From the NCBI GenBank assembly GCA_963781345.1, contig CAWAFQ010000002.1, forward strand, positions 1 to 30,870: 30,870 nucleotides of DNA, given 5' to 3'. Origin of the DNA: JBBRHQ01 sp963781345. Its GTDB lineage: Bacteria > Actinomycetota > Thermoleophilia > Solirubrobacterales > 70-9. Below the pieces are notes generated by a model. The model was not told the DNA's origin, searched no databases, and saw only the letters and a list, made by a program, of their open reading frames with translations. Shown here one piece after another: positions 7,390 to 16,599 of the stretch; position 1 is the first letter of the stretch, and each line of letters begins with the position of its first letter. The position numbers and the translations under genes were made by a program.

Positions 7390-8853
7390 ATGAGGCAAGT
7401 TGGACTCGCATTTCTCGGCTCGCTCGCGTTGCTGCTCGGAGCGGTGGCGCCTGCCGATGCGGCTGGGGTGAGCATGACGAGTCAGGGCCTGGTCGTCACC
7501 TCGGTCGGCGACTCGGACGGGGATTTCTTCATCTCCCCGAGCCTCAGCACGCCGGGGGGCGAGGTCTCGAAATGGAAGGTGTCGGTCTCTGGCTGCGACA
7601 TCTTCGAAACGCACACCTGCCTCGGACTGTCGGGCTCGGGCTCGCACTGCGTGCTGACGCCGCTCCTCCCCGCCGGGAACCTGGGCACGTCCGCCGAGTG
7701 CGACCGAACCCACGCCGGCATAACCCTCAACGCCGGCGCTGGCGATGACGAAGCTGGTTTCGCAAGCGCTAACGACAAGGTCACCGTCGATCTCGGCGCC
7801 GGCAATGACGAGCTAACGACCGGAGAGATCGGCATCTTCGAGATTCCGACCGGAAAGTGGACCGTCACCGCCGGCTCCGGCAACGACAAGGTCCACGGCG
7901 GCGGAGGGGGAAACACGATCGACGGCGGCAGCGGAAACGACAGCCTCTTCGGCTTTCCGGCAGACAGTTCCCTCCCCGGCACGGCCAAGGGCTTCGAGCT
8001 CAGCGGCGACGACTCGATCGACGGCGGCGACGGCGACGACACGATCGATCCCGGCACGGGGTCAGACCAGGTGATCGGTGGCAGTGGCGACGACCTCTTT
8101 AAGGCCGGCGACGAGTCGACGATCCCCGGCGACTTCGACTCCTATAGCGGCGGCACCGGGATCGACACGATCAGCTACGCCTCGAGAACCTCCGACATCT
8201 TCTTTAACTCGGGCTCGGTGCAAAGCGGCTCGGTCGGCGCCAACCCGGATGAGCAGGACAGGGTCAGCGGCACCAACAACGTCATCCTCGGCTCCGGCAA
8301 CGACACTGCCTTCAGCCTGCTCGAGAACCTCTCGAAGCGCCGCTACGAGGGCCGCGGCGGCGACGACGTGCTCAACGGCCTCGACAGCCCCGACACGCTG
8401 ATCGGCGGAGACGGGGCCGACAAGATGAACGGCTTTAAGGGCAACGACACGATCGATGCCCGCAGCGACGGCTTCGCCGACAAGCTGATCAGCTGCGGCG
8501 ACGGCACCGACTCGGTCCAGGAGGACCTAAAGGACCCGCTCCCGGTCGACCTCGACAAGTGCGAGACCCTCGTTCGCGGCAACAAGAGCGAACCCGCCTT
8601 CCTGCGGATCCTCGGTGCCCAGCGGGGCGCCAACGGCATCCTCCGCGCCGATCTGAAGTGCCCCAAGGCAAACGGCAAGAGCTGCGAGGGACGACTCAGC
8701 GCCAGGGGTACGAGCAGGCACTACTCGATCGCTGCAGGCAAGACCGAGACTGTGAGCCTGGGAGCGGTCGGGGGCCGCCGCGTCACCCTGCGCGCGAACG
8801 AGGAGGGCGAGTTCGGCCCCGAGACGGTGAGCCGCCAGCTGAAGCTGAGTTAG
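7390..8853 (+). CDS. Secreted RTX-type calcium-binding repeat protein (487 aa)
   Basis: ATG 7390 follows a G-rich stretch (GGGGG about 5 bases upstream) and begins a clear signal peptide: MRQVGLAFLG, hydrophobic core, cleavage near ADA-AG around residue 25. Further upstream codons in the same frame (from 7294) overlap the candidate promoter and are rejected. From about residue 115 the protein is built of Asp/Gly/Asn repeats (GAGNDELT, GSGNDKVHGGGGGN, GGSGNDSLFG, DGGDGDDTIDPGTGSDQVIGGSGDDLF, then GRGGDDVLNG and GGDGADKMNGFKGND). This is the RTX calcium-binding pattern. The C-terminal ~110 residues are non-repetitive, with a Cys pair (CPKANGKSC), and probably form a small capping domain. It is divergent from the minus-strand RTX gene and may share its function. 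No enzymatic motif is visible. Confidence 0.87.
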   Translation: MRQVGLAFLGSLALLLGAVAPADAAGVSMTSQGLVVTSVGDSDGDFFISPSLSTPGGEVSKWKVSVSGCDIFETHTCLGLSGSGSHCVLTPLLPAGNLGTSAECDRTHAGITLNAGAGDDEAGFASANDKVTVDLGAGNDELTTGEIGIFEIPTGKWTVTAGSGNDKVHGGGGGNTIDGGSGNDSLFGFPADSSLPGTAKGFELSGDDSIDGGDGDDTIDPGTGSDQVIGGSGDDLFKAGDESTIPGDFDSYSGGTGIDTISYASRTSDIFFNSGSVQSGSVGANPDEQDRVSGTNNVILGSGNDTAFSLLENLSKRRYEGRGGDDVLNGLDSPDTLIGGDGADKMNGFKGNDTIDARSDGFADKLISCGDGTDSVQEDLKDPLPVDLDKCETLVRGNKSEPAFLRILGAQRGANGILRADLKCPKANGKSCEGRLSARGTSRHYSIAAGKTETVSLGAVGGRRVTLRANEEGEFGPETVSRQLKLS

Positions 8854-8880
8854 GCACCTCGGGCAATCCGTCGCAGCGCC

Positions 8881-8905
8881 GCACCGCCCGCGGGACCGCG
8901 GGTGC
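8881..8905 (+). terminator. GC-rich hairpin after the RTX gene
   Basis: CCCGCG and CGCGGG pair around a 4-base loop (core 8887-8902), extended by GCA/TGC with a bulge, 28 bases after the stop codon. There is no T run, so its role as a terminator is a guess from position and stem strength. Confidence 0.35.
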
Positions 8906-9033
8906 TCCTTCAGCGTCAAGTGACTGCGCAGAGGCTCGCCCTTAGGACGCCATTCAGCTCGTGGCGCCAGCGTCGCCCTGGCTCCCGGCCGAGCCCGGAC
9001 GCTAGGTCCCCGTCGGGTTCGATCATCCGCCGC

Positions 9034-9123
9034 GGGGACGATGGGGACGCTCAGGACACATAGAGCACCAACGTCCCTCGGCTGGGGGCAGAGCGGTCGC
9101 TGGTTCAAATCCAGTCGCCCCGA
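9034..9123 (+). repeat. tRNA-Pro(GGG)-like degenerate repeat, copy 3 (best preserved 3' half)
   Basis: This copy has a 4-bp D-stem (GCTC 9049-9052 with GAGC 9063-9066), an anticodon-like loop CTGGGGG with T33 and GGG, and a well-formed T arm: GCTGG, loop TTCAAAT, CCAGT (9099-9115). CGCCCCG and A (9116-9123) follow, as at the 3' end of a proline tRNA. A possible 5' partner CGGGGACG starts at 9033 but is too far away for a normal tRNA. The anticodon stem has one mismatch (CTCGG/CAGAG). No CCA follows. It ends 28 bases before the start of the next gene. The rest of 8854-9033 shows only the hairpin at 8881-8905. Confidence 0.6.
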
Positions 9124-9151
9124 CTAGATCCATCTGGGAGGATCCGAGCCG

Positions 9152-9827
9152 ATGGGCCAAGGGATCAGCGAAGTCCTGGTGTACGCGGTCGGCGTGGCGC
9201 TCAGCCTGATCTCGATCATCGCCGTGACCCTGATGTTGTTCTCGAAGCGGGCGCGGGTGAATGGTCCGGTGTTCCTGCTCGGGTGGGTGCTCGCTTTGGC
9301 GGTGGTCAGCGGGCTGGCCTATTTCCTGGCCGACCAGGGCAACGCCTCGACGAGCACCTCTGCCTCGGACTCGATCGCGTGGGGGAAGATCGTCTTCGGG
9401 GTGCTGTTCCTGCTGATCGCCGTACGCAACTGGCGCAACCGCCCGGCGCCTGGCGACCCAATCGGAGATGCCCAAGTGGATGGGCGGGATCGACGCCCTG
9501 ACACCCGTGAAGGCGCTCGGTCTCAGCCTGCTCCTGGCGGGCGTCAATCCGAAGAACTTCATGCTCTCGGTCGCCGCCGGGGCGGGGCTCGCACAACTGG
9601 GGCTTTCAACGGGCGACTCGCTCGTCTCCCTGCTCGTGTTCGTGATCGTGGGCAGCCTCACGATCGCCGGGCCGGTCGTCTACTACTTCGTCGGTGGCGA
9701 CGACGCCGAGACCCGGTTGAACGAGATGAAGGATTGGCTGGCCATCCACAACGGCGCGGTCACGGCCGTGGTGTTCCTCATCTTTGGCGCCGACCTCATC
9801 GCCAAGGGCCTGCCGCCGCTGACGTAG
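9152..9827 (+). CDS. GAP/Sap-family (SfLAP, PF11139-type) integral membrane protein, frameshifted
   Basis: ATG 9152 has GGGAGG about ten bases upstream. The first 100 residues contain three hydrophobic segments (VLVYAVGVALSLISIIAVTL; GPVFLLGWVLALAVVSGLAY; WGKIVFGVLFLLIAV). The frame is lost near 9455 and resumes in another frame with SEMPKWMGGIDALTPVKALGLSL, LLAGVNPKNFMLSVAAGAGL and three further membrane segments to the stop at 9825-9827. The family signature is the P-K-W-M loop and the N-P-K-N motif. The mycobacterial relative Sap takes part in sulfolipid-1 export or surface display; transport of a lipid or small molecule is therefore likely but unproven here. A single-base indel explains the break. 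A second family member lies at 24475-25171. Confidence 0.78.
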
Positions 9828-9873
9828 TCCCGGTGGCCTAACGCCGGCCCTGCGCGACGTCACCGACGCGATC

Positions 9874-11216
9874 TCAACCATGCGAGGCGGGCGCAGCAGC
9901 CGCGGCGCCGTGGCACTTCTTCCACTTACGCCCGCTGCCGCAGGTGCAGAGGTCGTTCCGACCCCGCGCGGCGTCCTCGGAGGCGTATCGCCGCATGATC
10001 TCGGCGGGTGCACCGCCCTGGTTCAGCAGCTCGCACATCACCCGCATCGGCTCCTCGATGTGGTGGAAGAACAGCTTGTAGCCGGGGCAGAGGTAGTTCA
10101 GCCCGGGCTCGCCACTCGGGGTCGAGATGAAACGATCCTTCGGGCAGCCCCCGTGGCAGGCGAAGCGCACGTCGCACTCGAGGCAGTACTGGGGAAGCGT
10201 CTCGCGCTTGTCGAGACCGAACTGCCGCTGGCGGGGTGAGGCAACCAGGTCGAGCATGTTCTCCTCGGCGATGTTGCCCAGGAGGTAATCGGGCTCGACG
10301 AAGTGATCGCAGGAGTAGAGGTCGCCGTTGTGCTCGAGGGCGAGCGCGTTGCCGCAGGTCTCGCAGTGGATGCAGAGGCCCGGCGGCTCGCCGTAGAAGT
10401 TCTGCAGCGCGACGTCGAACATCTGCACGTAGACCTGGCCGACGTCGCGGCGGACCCATTCCTCGAAGACGTCGATCAGGAACCGCCCGTACCCCTCACC
10501 CGAGATCGAGCGCCCGGTGACGACGTCTCCCCTCCTGCACGTAGAGCGGGCGATCGCGCCACGATGACCAGGGCACGGTCCCGTCGGAGGCCGCATCGGG
10601 GACCCGCTCGATGATCGGGATGAACTGGACGAAGCTGGCACCGCACTCGTCGCGCAGGAAGCAGTAGACCTCGCGCCCCCGCTCGGCGTTCGCGGCATGG
10701 ATCGTCGTCAGGGCGTTCCACTCGACCCCCGCCTCCCGCAGGAAGCCGAGGCCGCGCATCACCTGGTCGAAGGAGCCGCGACCGCCGCGGGTCACGCGGT
10801 AGGCGTCGTGGATCTCGCGTGGTCCGTCGATCGAGACTACCGACGAGGAAATCATGCTCCTTGAAGAACGCCGCCCACTCGGCGTCGAGCTTGGTGGCGT
10901 TCGTCTGGATCGTGTGCTGGACCCGCTGGCCGGGTTTCAGATACCTCTGCGCGATCTCGACCGAGCGGCGGAAGAAGTCGAGGCCCATCAGCGTCGGCTC
11001 GCCGCCCTGCCAGGCGATCGTCACCTCGGGGACCCGGGAGTGGGCCTCGATCAGCTGGCGCAGGTAGAGCTCGAGGGTGTCCTCGGACATCCGGAAGCGG
11101 CTGTCCGGGTAGAGCATCTCCTTCGAGAGGAAGAAGCAGTAGTCGCAGTCGAGGTTGCACTGAGCGCCGGTCGGCTTCGCCAGCAGGTGGAAGGCCGGCG
11201 GCGCTCCATCCGGCAC
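9874..11216 (-). CDS. Radical SAM anaerobic-type sulfatase-maturating enzyme (anSME) with C-terminal SEC-C motif, frameshifted
   Basis: The GTG start at 11216 follows GAAGAAGG closely. Residues 20-27 show the radical SAM CX3CX2C cluster (CNLDCDYC), followed by the family's AWQGGEPTLMGLDFF and QTNATKLD. The chain then changes frame near 10845 (SIDGPREIHDAYR follows) and near 10528 (DVVTGRSISGEGYG follows). The SPASM part carries the Cys clusters CIHCETCGN, YSCDHFVEPDYLLGN and YCLECDVRFACHGGCPKDRF. The C-terminus is NDLCTCGSGRKWKKCHG, a SEC-C zinc motif. anSME enzymes oxidise the active-site Cys or Ser of sulfatases to formylglycine. The gene lies last in the operon, 51 bp after the small stress-type gene and downstream of a Cys-type sulfatase, its obvious client. 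Both frame breaks are single-base and probably errors. Confidence 0.86.
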
Positions 11217-11267
11217 GGCCTTCTTCGATGCAGTCGCTGGAGCCCTGCCCTCGACCAGGGGCTCCCC

Positions 11268-11781
11268 TCAGGCGTCGCCTTCGGCCATCTTCTGCTGAGC
11301 GTCGGCCAGCGCCCCCTTCAGCGCCTGGACGTGGCTCCCCTCGGCCTCTCCGACAGTCTTTTGCACGGCCCGCACCACTGCGGGCTCGACCTTGTCGGCC
11401 TCCGAGTGCGAGTAGGCGACGATCAGGCCCGCGCCGCCGAGTCGGGATCGTCTCTCCCGCCTGCTCCCCGATCTTGCCGGCGACCTTGTGGTGAAGCAGA
11501 CTCGCCAGCACCGGCTCCCAGCGCGGCCCCGACGGCGGTGGCGGCGAGCAGCGGTGGGGCGAACAGTCCGACCGCAAAGCCCACCGCCCCGAGGCCGGCG
11601 GCACCCTCGCGAACCATGTGGTCGGTCTCCTCGACCGACAGCTCGCCCTCGAGGTCCTTGCTGACGACGACGGCGCCCTGCAGGTGCCCGCCGCATTCGC
11701 GGACCGCGTTGTAGTCCTCCTCGGCCGCGTCCTTCGAGAGATAGCCGCCGATCAGGACGTCGATCGTGTCATGCAGCTTCA
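11268..11781 (-). CDS. Small Gly/Ala-rich DUF1269-like protein between sulfatase and maturase, frameshifted
   Basis: ATG 11779-11781 has a strong GAGGAG site seven bases upstream. The protein starts MKLHDTIDVLIGGYLSKDAA, followed by EEDYNAVRECGG and LQGAVVVSKDLEGELSVEETDH. A glycine/alanine-rich hydrophobic stretch comes next (GAAGLGAVGFAVGLFAPPLL). The frame changes near 11510 (continuing LLHHKVAGKIGEQAGETIP) and near 11445 (continuing LGGAGLIVAYSHSEADKVEPAVVRAVQKTVGE), ending MAEGDA. The reconstructed length is about 170 residues. It resembles the DUF1269 group of membrane-associated or stress-induced proteins of unknown function. It sits 27 bp after the sulfatase and 51 bp before the maturase, so all three are probably co-transcribed. 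Its link with sulfatase activity is inferred from position only. Confidence 0.72.
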
Positions 11782-11808
11782 TCGGGTTCTCCTCGCGGCG
11801 GCATCCAG

Positions 11809-14223
11809 TCAGGCCGTCAGCGCGTGGGCCGTGTGGCCGTGGTGGACGTTCTTGTGCAGCTCGTGCTTCTCCTCCTCCGAGGGGTGTTGCTCGATGTCGA
11901 AGGTGACCTTCTCGATCCTGCCGGTGAAGGCGAACGGCTTGCGGTCCTCGTAGGAGAGGTCGACGACGCCACCGTTGTCGCGGCCTATGTCCATCCCCGC
12001 GTAGCCGGAGAAGCGGATCGGGACGGTGTGCTCCATCTTGCCCTTGCCCACCGGGCGGTCGTCGATGAAAAGGGTGACCTCTCCGCCGGTGGCCATTTGT
12101 GCCGAGTCTGCGGCGAACTCCATCCGGACCTGTGACCTCACCCTCGGGCAACGGCTCCTCCGCCTGCTGGCGGAAGACGAAGACGCCCATCATCGAGTAG
12201 GTGTGGGTCAGCTTGCCGTCGTCGACGAAGAGCGAGAAGCCGCCCAGGTGATCGGCCTCGGCGACGATCACACCCTCGGCTCCCCCCGGAGGGACCACGA
12301 GGTCGGCGCTGATCGAGTAGGAGTGGTTGTAGATCCGCGGGATCATGCCCGAGAGCACGTTCTGGACATCGCCGCGGAACTCGAACTTGGCGATCTCAGG
12401 GAGCGGCGGCAGCATGCCGAAGAACCCGGCCAGCGGAGCCATCAGCGGCAGCACCTTGTACTTCTCGGCCTCCTGCCAGAAGAGCTCCTTCAGCTCCTTG
12501 ACCTTCTCGGGGTGCTCCGCGGCGAGATCATTCGCCTGGGTGAAGTCGTCGGGCAGGTAGTACAGCTCGGTGGGATCGGCGTCCGGGTCCCACGAGCCCG
12601 GGGTGTAGGGCTTCAGGGCGTCGGGCGTCAGGACCCACGGGATGCGCTCGGTCCTCATCGAGAGCCACCAGCCGTCCTTGTACATCGAGCGGTTGCCGAT
12701 CGTCTCGAAGTACTGCTGGGTGTGGCGCTCGGGAGCGTCGGCGTCGGTGAGCGAATCGGCGAACGTGACGCCGTGCATCGGCTGTTGCTCGATCCCGTCG
12801 ATGTGCGTCGGCATCGGTATGCCCGCGATGTCGAGGATCGTCGGGCCGATGTCGATGACGTGGGTGAAGTGCGTTCTCAGGGCACCCTCGTCGGAGATCC
12901 TCTCGGGCCAGTGGACGACGAGCGGGTTGCGCGTGCCGCCGAGGTGCGAGCCGACCTGCTTTCCCCACTTGAAGGGGGTGTTGCCCGCCCACGCCCAGGC
13001 GGCCGAGTAGTGGGGCGACCATCATCTGGTTCCCCCAGGCCTCGATGCCGCCGTAGCGCTCGGCGAGCTGTAGCTGCATCTCGTCGGTCAGCGGGATTCC
13101 GTTCTGCATCGTCAGCTCGTTGAAGGAGCCGGTGATCGTGCCCTCCATGCTGGCGCCGTTGTCACCCCAGATCCAGAGCACGAGGGTGTTGTCGAGCTCG
13201 CCCAGCTCGTCGATCGCATCTGATGACGCGACCGGCGTTGTAGTCGGCGTTCTCGGAGTACCCCGCGTAGACCTCCATCTGCCGGGCGTAGTAGGCCTTG
13301 AGCTTGTCCGGGACGTCTTCCCAGGCGGGGAACGCATCGTCGCGCGGTGTCAGCTCGGCGTCGGCGGGGATCACGCCAAGCTCCTTCTGCCGCGCGAACG
13401 TCTCCTCGCGCAGCTTGTCCCAGCCCTGGTCGAACTTGCCCTTGTACTTCGCGGCCCATTGCTCGGAAACGTGATGTGGAGCATGGCTGCAGCCGGTGGA
13501 GAAGTAGGCGAAGAACGGCTTCTTGGCGTCCTGTGCGCGGATCGCGTGCAGCCAATCGATCGTCTTGTCGGCCATGTCGTCGGGCAGGTAGTAGGGGTCG
13601 TCGGCGTCGTCGAAGTCGGCGGGGGTGCCGATGATCTTCTGGTTCTCGGTCAGGCACGGGTCCCACTGGCCCGAGCCCCCGCCGAGGAATCCGTAGAAGT
13701 AGTCGAAGCCCCAGCCCACGGGCCAGCGGTTGAAGGGGCCCGCGGGGCCCTGCTGGCTGTCAGGCGTCAGATGCCACTTTCCGAAAGCGGCGGTGCTGTA
13801 GCCGTTGTCCCGCAGGATTCTCGGGAACGGCATGCAGTCGTCGGGGAGGAACGCCGTGTAGCCGGGAAAGCCGGTCGAGAACTCGCCGACCGACCCGAAG
13901 CCGACGGCGTGGCTGTTGCGGCCGGTCAGCAGCGCCGCGCGGGTCGGCGAGCAGAGCGCCGTGACGTGAAAGCGGTTGTAGCGGATGCCCTCATCCGCCA
14001 TCCGGGTGTAGTTCGGCGTGTCGATCGGTCCGCCGAAGGTGCCGGCGTTACCGAAGCCGGCATCGTCGATCAGGACCACAAGGACGTTGGGTGCTCCGTC
14101 GGGTGCGTCGACGTGACCGATCAGATCCCAATCGGGTTGCGAGCCCTCGAGCGTCCGGTTGACGACGCCGCTGAAAGGCTGTTGACGGATCGGAAGTTTG
14201 CTTCGATCAGGCTGGCTCATCAT
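11809..14223 (-). CDS. Arylsulfatase (type I, Cys-type active site), frameshifted
   Basis: GGAGGT lies just upstream of two adjacent ATG codons (14223 and 14220). Near the N-terminus NVLVVLIDDAGFG gives the metal-binding Asp pair at residues 53-54. Residues 91-95 are C-S-P-T-R, the formylglycine motif (CxPxR), inside VTALCSPTRAALLTGR. Further family blocks are FGKWHLTP, GCSHAPHH and WIWGDNGASMEGT. The frame changes near 13225, 13010 and 12145, each by one base; the second falls in a C run. The C-terminal part from about 12140 (TLFIDDRPVGKGKMEHTVP...) is the beta-rich domain of long AtsA-type enzymes, giving about 800 residues in all. It hydrolyses sulfate esters; the natural substrate is unknown. 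No signal peptide is visible, so it may be cytoplasmic. It is first in the operon with its maturase. Confidence 0.88.
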
Positions 14224-14427
14224 CTACCTCCGATTCGCGGGGCGGGCGAGAGATGCTGCAAGGTCCGCGGCCACTCTATCCCAGCGAACTGGGTGGGCAA
14301 CAATGTTCCAACCCGAGCGACCGAGTGCGCGCTGGGTGAGTCAAGGATCCGCCGCTCGGGCAGCCAGTCGCATGGGGCACCGAGGTCCCTCGGCTGGACG
14401 CCGGGCCGCGGCGTAGCTCGCCCGGAC

Positions 14428-16359
14428 TCAGGAGAACTCCTGCAGTCGCTCGGCGAGGATGATCCGGGCGGCGGCCTCGATCAGGGCCAGGTGGGAGAAG
14501 GCCTGCGGGAAGTTGCCGAGGTGGCGCCCGGTGTCCGTGTCGAACTCCTCCGCGTAGAGCCCGAGCGGCGAGTCGACGCTGAGCAGGCGCTCCATCAGGT
14601 CTCGGGCGCGCTGCTCTTCGCCGACGATCGCCAGCGCCGAGACCAGCCAGAACGAGCAGATCAGAAAGCTGCCCTCCTTGCCCGACATGCCGTCGTCGGT
14701 CTCTCCGGTGCGGTAGCGGAGGACGAAGCCGTCCTCGGTCAGGTCGTCGGCGATCGCGAGGACGCTCTTGCGAAGCCGCTCGTCGTCGCCGGGCAGGAAG
14801 CCGAAGAGGGCGGCCAGCAGGGTCGACGCGTCGAGGGCGTCGGTCGAGTAGTGCTGGCGCAGCACGCCGTCCTTGAGGCCGTTGGCGAGGATGTCCTCCT
14901 TGATCTCCTCCGCCGTTGCCAGCCACTCCTGCGCCGGTTTCGGGTCGCCGCGGATCTCCGCCAGCTTCGCAGCGCGGTCGAGCGCCACCCAGCACATCAG
15001 CTTCGAAGAGACATAGTGCTGCGGGTCCCCGCGGGCTTCCCAGATCCCCTGGTCAGGCTGTTGCCAGACGTTGGTTGCGCACTCGGCCTGCGACTGCACG
15101 ATCGGCCAGAGGCGCCGCGGCAGTCGCTTGCTGCGGCGGGTGTGGAGGTGGATCGAGTCCAGGACGGCCCCGAAGACGTCGTTTTGGCGCTGGTCGTAGG
15201 CGCCGTTTCCGACCCGAACCGGGCTGGCGCCGGCGTAACCGGAGAGGTGCTCGAGGGTGCGCTCGGTGAGGTCGCGACGACCGTCGATCCCGTACATGAT
15301 CTGCAGCCCGCCGTCCTCGTTTGCCTCGAGGTCGGCGACGAACTGCATGAACTCGTTGGCCTCCCAGTCGAGGTTGAGGAAGTGCAGAGCCTGCAGGGTG
15401 AAGGTCGAGTCGCGCATCCAGGTGAAGCGGTAATCCCAATTTCGCTCGCCGCCGGGGGTCTCGGGCAAAGACGTGGTCAGCGCCGCCACGGTGGCGCCGG
15501 TCGGCATGTAGGTGAGGCCCTTGATCGCCAGCGCCGAGCGCTGGATCGGCTCGCGGAAGCGGTGGTCGGGAAGGCGGGCCCGGCCGAGCCACGCCCGCCA
15601 GAAGCGCGTCGTCGCGGCGAGTCGGCCGTTCGCCTCATCGACATCTGCAGGTGAGTCGAGCTCCTCGGCCCACGAGAGCGAGCAGAAGGCCTGATCGCCC
15701 TGCTTGAGCTCGTGCCTTCCCCGCACCCAGTCCCCTTCGATGCCCATCGGGATATCGCTTCGCAGCCGGATCGTGACTCCCGCTCCGCTCGCGTCGACGG
15801 TGTGGTCGTCTCCGTCGGCCATAGTCCACTCGGCCGGGGTGGCGCCGTAATCGAACAGTGGCTCGCAGATCAGCTCCATCTCGACGCTACCGTCGAGGCA
15901 GAGGACCGTTCGCACCAGCAGGTGATCGGCGTCTTCGTCCACGGGCGGTCGGGTATGGGGGGTGATCCGATCCTCGCCGCGGATCGGGCCCATCGTCAGC
16001 GCGTCGCGGACCAACACCCAGCCGGTCTGGGTCTTCCACGTGGTCAGAAGGGTGTTCGTTCCCGGCTCGTAGATCCTCGCCGAAGGGCGGTTTGTGCCGA
16101 AGGGCCCGAACCGGAATGAGCCCGCCTCGCGGTCGAGCAGATTGCCGAAGATGCTGGGCGAGTCGAAGCTTGGAACGCAGAGCCAGTCGACCGAGCCGTC
16201 GGGAGCGATCAGGGCGCCGGTGTGGCAGTTGGAGAGAAAGGCGTAATCGGCGATCGGGGGGAATGGCGAGGGCGCGGCGGCGCTCTGGGGCATCTGCTTC
16301 TCAGCCGCCGGCTTCTTCTTCACGTCCTTGTGCTCGGACACTGTCTTCTTGGTGCTCAT
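14428..16359 (-). CDS. Glycoside hydrolase family 15 protein (glucoamylase/trehalase-like, 643 aa)
   Basis: One unbroken frame runs from ATG 16357-16359. After a Lys/Ala/Pro-rich 30-residue leader comes the GH15 N-terminal beta domain, starting PPIADYAFLSNCHTGALIAPDGSVDW with the typical LCVPSFDSPSIFG. The (alpha/alpha)6 catalytic domain includes ERNWDYRFTWMRDSTFTLQAL around residues 310-330. The general acid Glu is in QGIWEARG near residue 437 and the general base Glu is in LYAEEFD near 603, followed by GNFPQAFSHLALI. Actinobacterial members act on alpha-glucosides such as maltooligosaccharides or trehalose. There is no export signal, so it probably serves intracellular storage-sugar turnover. 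It lies about 200 bp upstream of the sulfatase on the same strand and diverges from the aquaporin gene. Confidence 0.9.
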   Translation of the reverse strand: MSTKKTVSEHKDVKKKPAAEKQMPQSAAAPSPFPPIADYAFLSNCHTGALIAPDGSVDWLCVPSFDSPSIFGNLLDREAGSFRFGPFGTNRPSARIYEPGTNTLLTTWKTQTGWVLVRDALTMGPIRGEDRITPHTRPPVDEDADHLLVRTVLCLDGSVEMELICEPLFDYGATPAEWTMADGDDHTVDASGAGVTIRLRSDIPMGIEGDWVRGRHELKQGDQAFCSLSWAEELDSPADVDEANGRLAATTRFWRAWLGRARLPDHRFREPIQRSALAIKGLTYMPTGATVAALTTSLPETPGGERNWDYRFTWMRDSTFTLQALHFLNLDWEANEFMQFVADLEANEDGGLQIMYGIDGRRDLTERTLEHLSGYAGASPVRVGNGAYDQRQNDVFGAVLDSIHLHTRRSKRLPRRLWPIVQSQAECATNVWQQPDQGIWEARGDPQHYVSSKLMCWVALDRAAKLAEIRGDPKPAQEWLATAEEIKEDILANGLKDGVLRQHYSTDALDASTLLAALFGFLPGDDERLRKSVLAIADDLTEDGFVLRYRTGETDDGMSGKEGSFLICSFWLVSALAIVGEEQRARDLMERLLSVDSPLGLYAEEFDTDTGRHLGNFPQAFSHLALIEAAARIILAERLQEFS

Positions 16360-16599
16360 CGGTTGATCAGCACGCCGGCTGGGAGTGCCTCTCCGGGTGC
16401 TTCGCGTCGCCTGGGCTTGGATACGAACGCCATCCTGGATCTTCTCTCCTTCTCTCCGGTTCTTTGGGGTGGCCGCGCAAGATTCTAGTGCCGGAGCCCG
16501 GGACGGGAATCATCCGAAGAGGCGAATGTGGCTCGACGGACATCACTCGGGTCTGAACCGTGTCGGACAGTCGCCGTTCGCTTGGCATATGGTTTGCGG

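Noticed and set aside
4753..8853. CRISPR or tandem DNA repeat array in the RTX genes
   Set aside because: The periodicity is codon-level Gly/Asp/Asn repetition in protein-coding DNA, with variable bases, not identical repeats with unique spacers.
4595..9123. Calling the tRNA-like repeats functional tRNA-Pro genes
   Set aside because: Acceptor stems do not pair, spacing between arms is wrong, and copy 2 lacks a T arm. Only parts of the tRNA shape survive.
9023..9661. Minus-strand frame with the peptide VGATGFEPATALPPAEGRW
   Set aside because: This kind of peptide is the known false translation of an antisense tRNA 3' end; the DNA is better explained as the tRNA-like repeat copy 3 plus antisense of the GAP gene.
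12026..13123. 365-codon plus-strand frame
   Set aside because: Shadow of the sulfatase C-terminal part; no recognisable domain.
13120..15654. 844-codon plus-strand frame
   Set aside because: It is the high-GC shadow of the sulfatase and GH15 genes on the other strand, whose proteins are clearly conserved; its own translation shows no family features.
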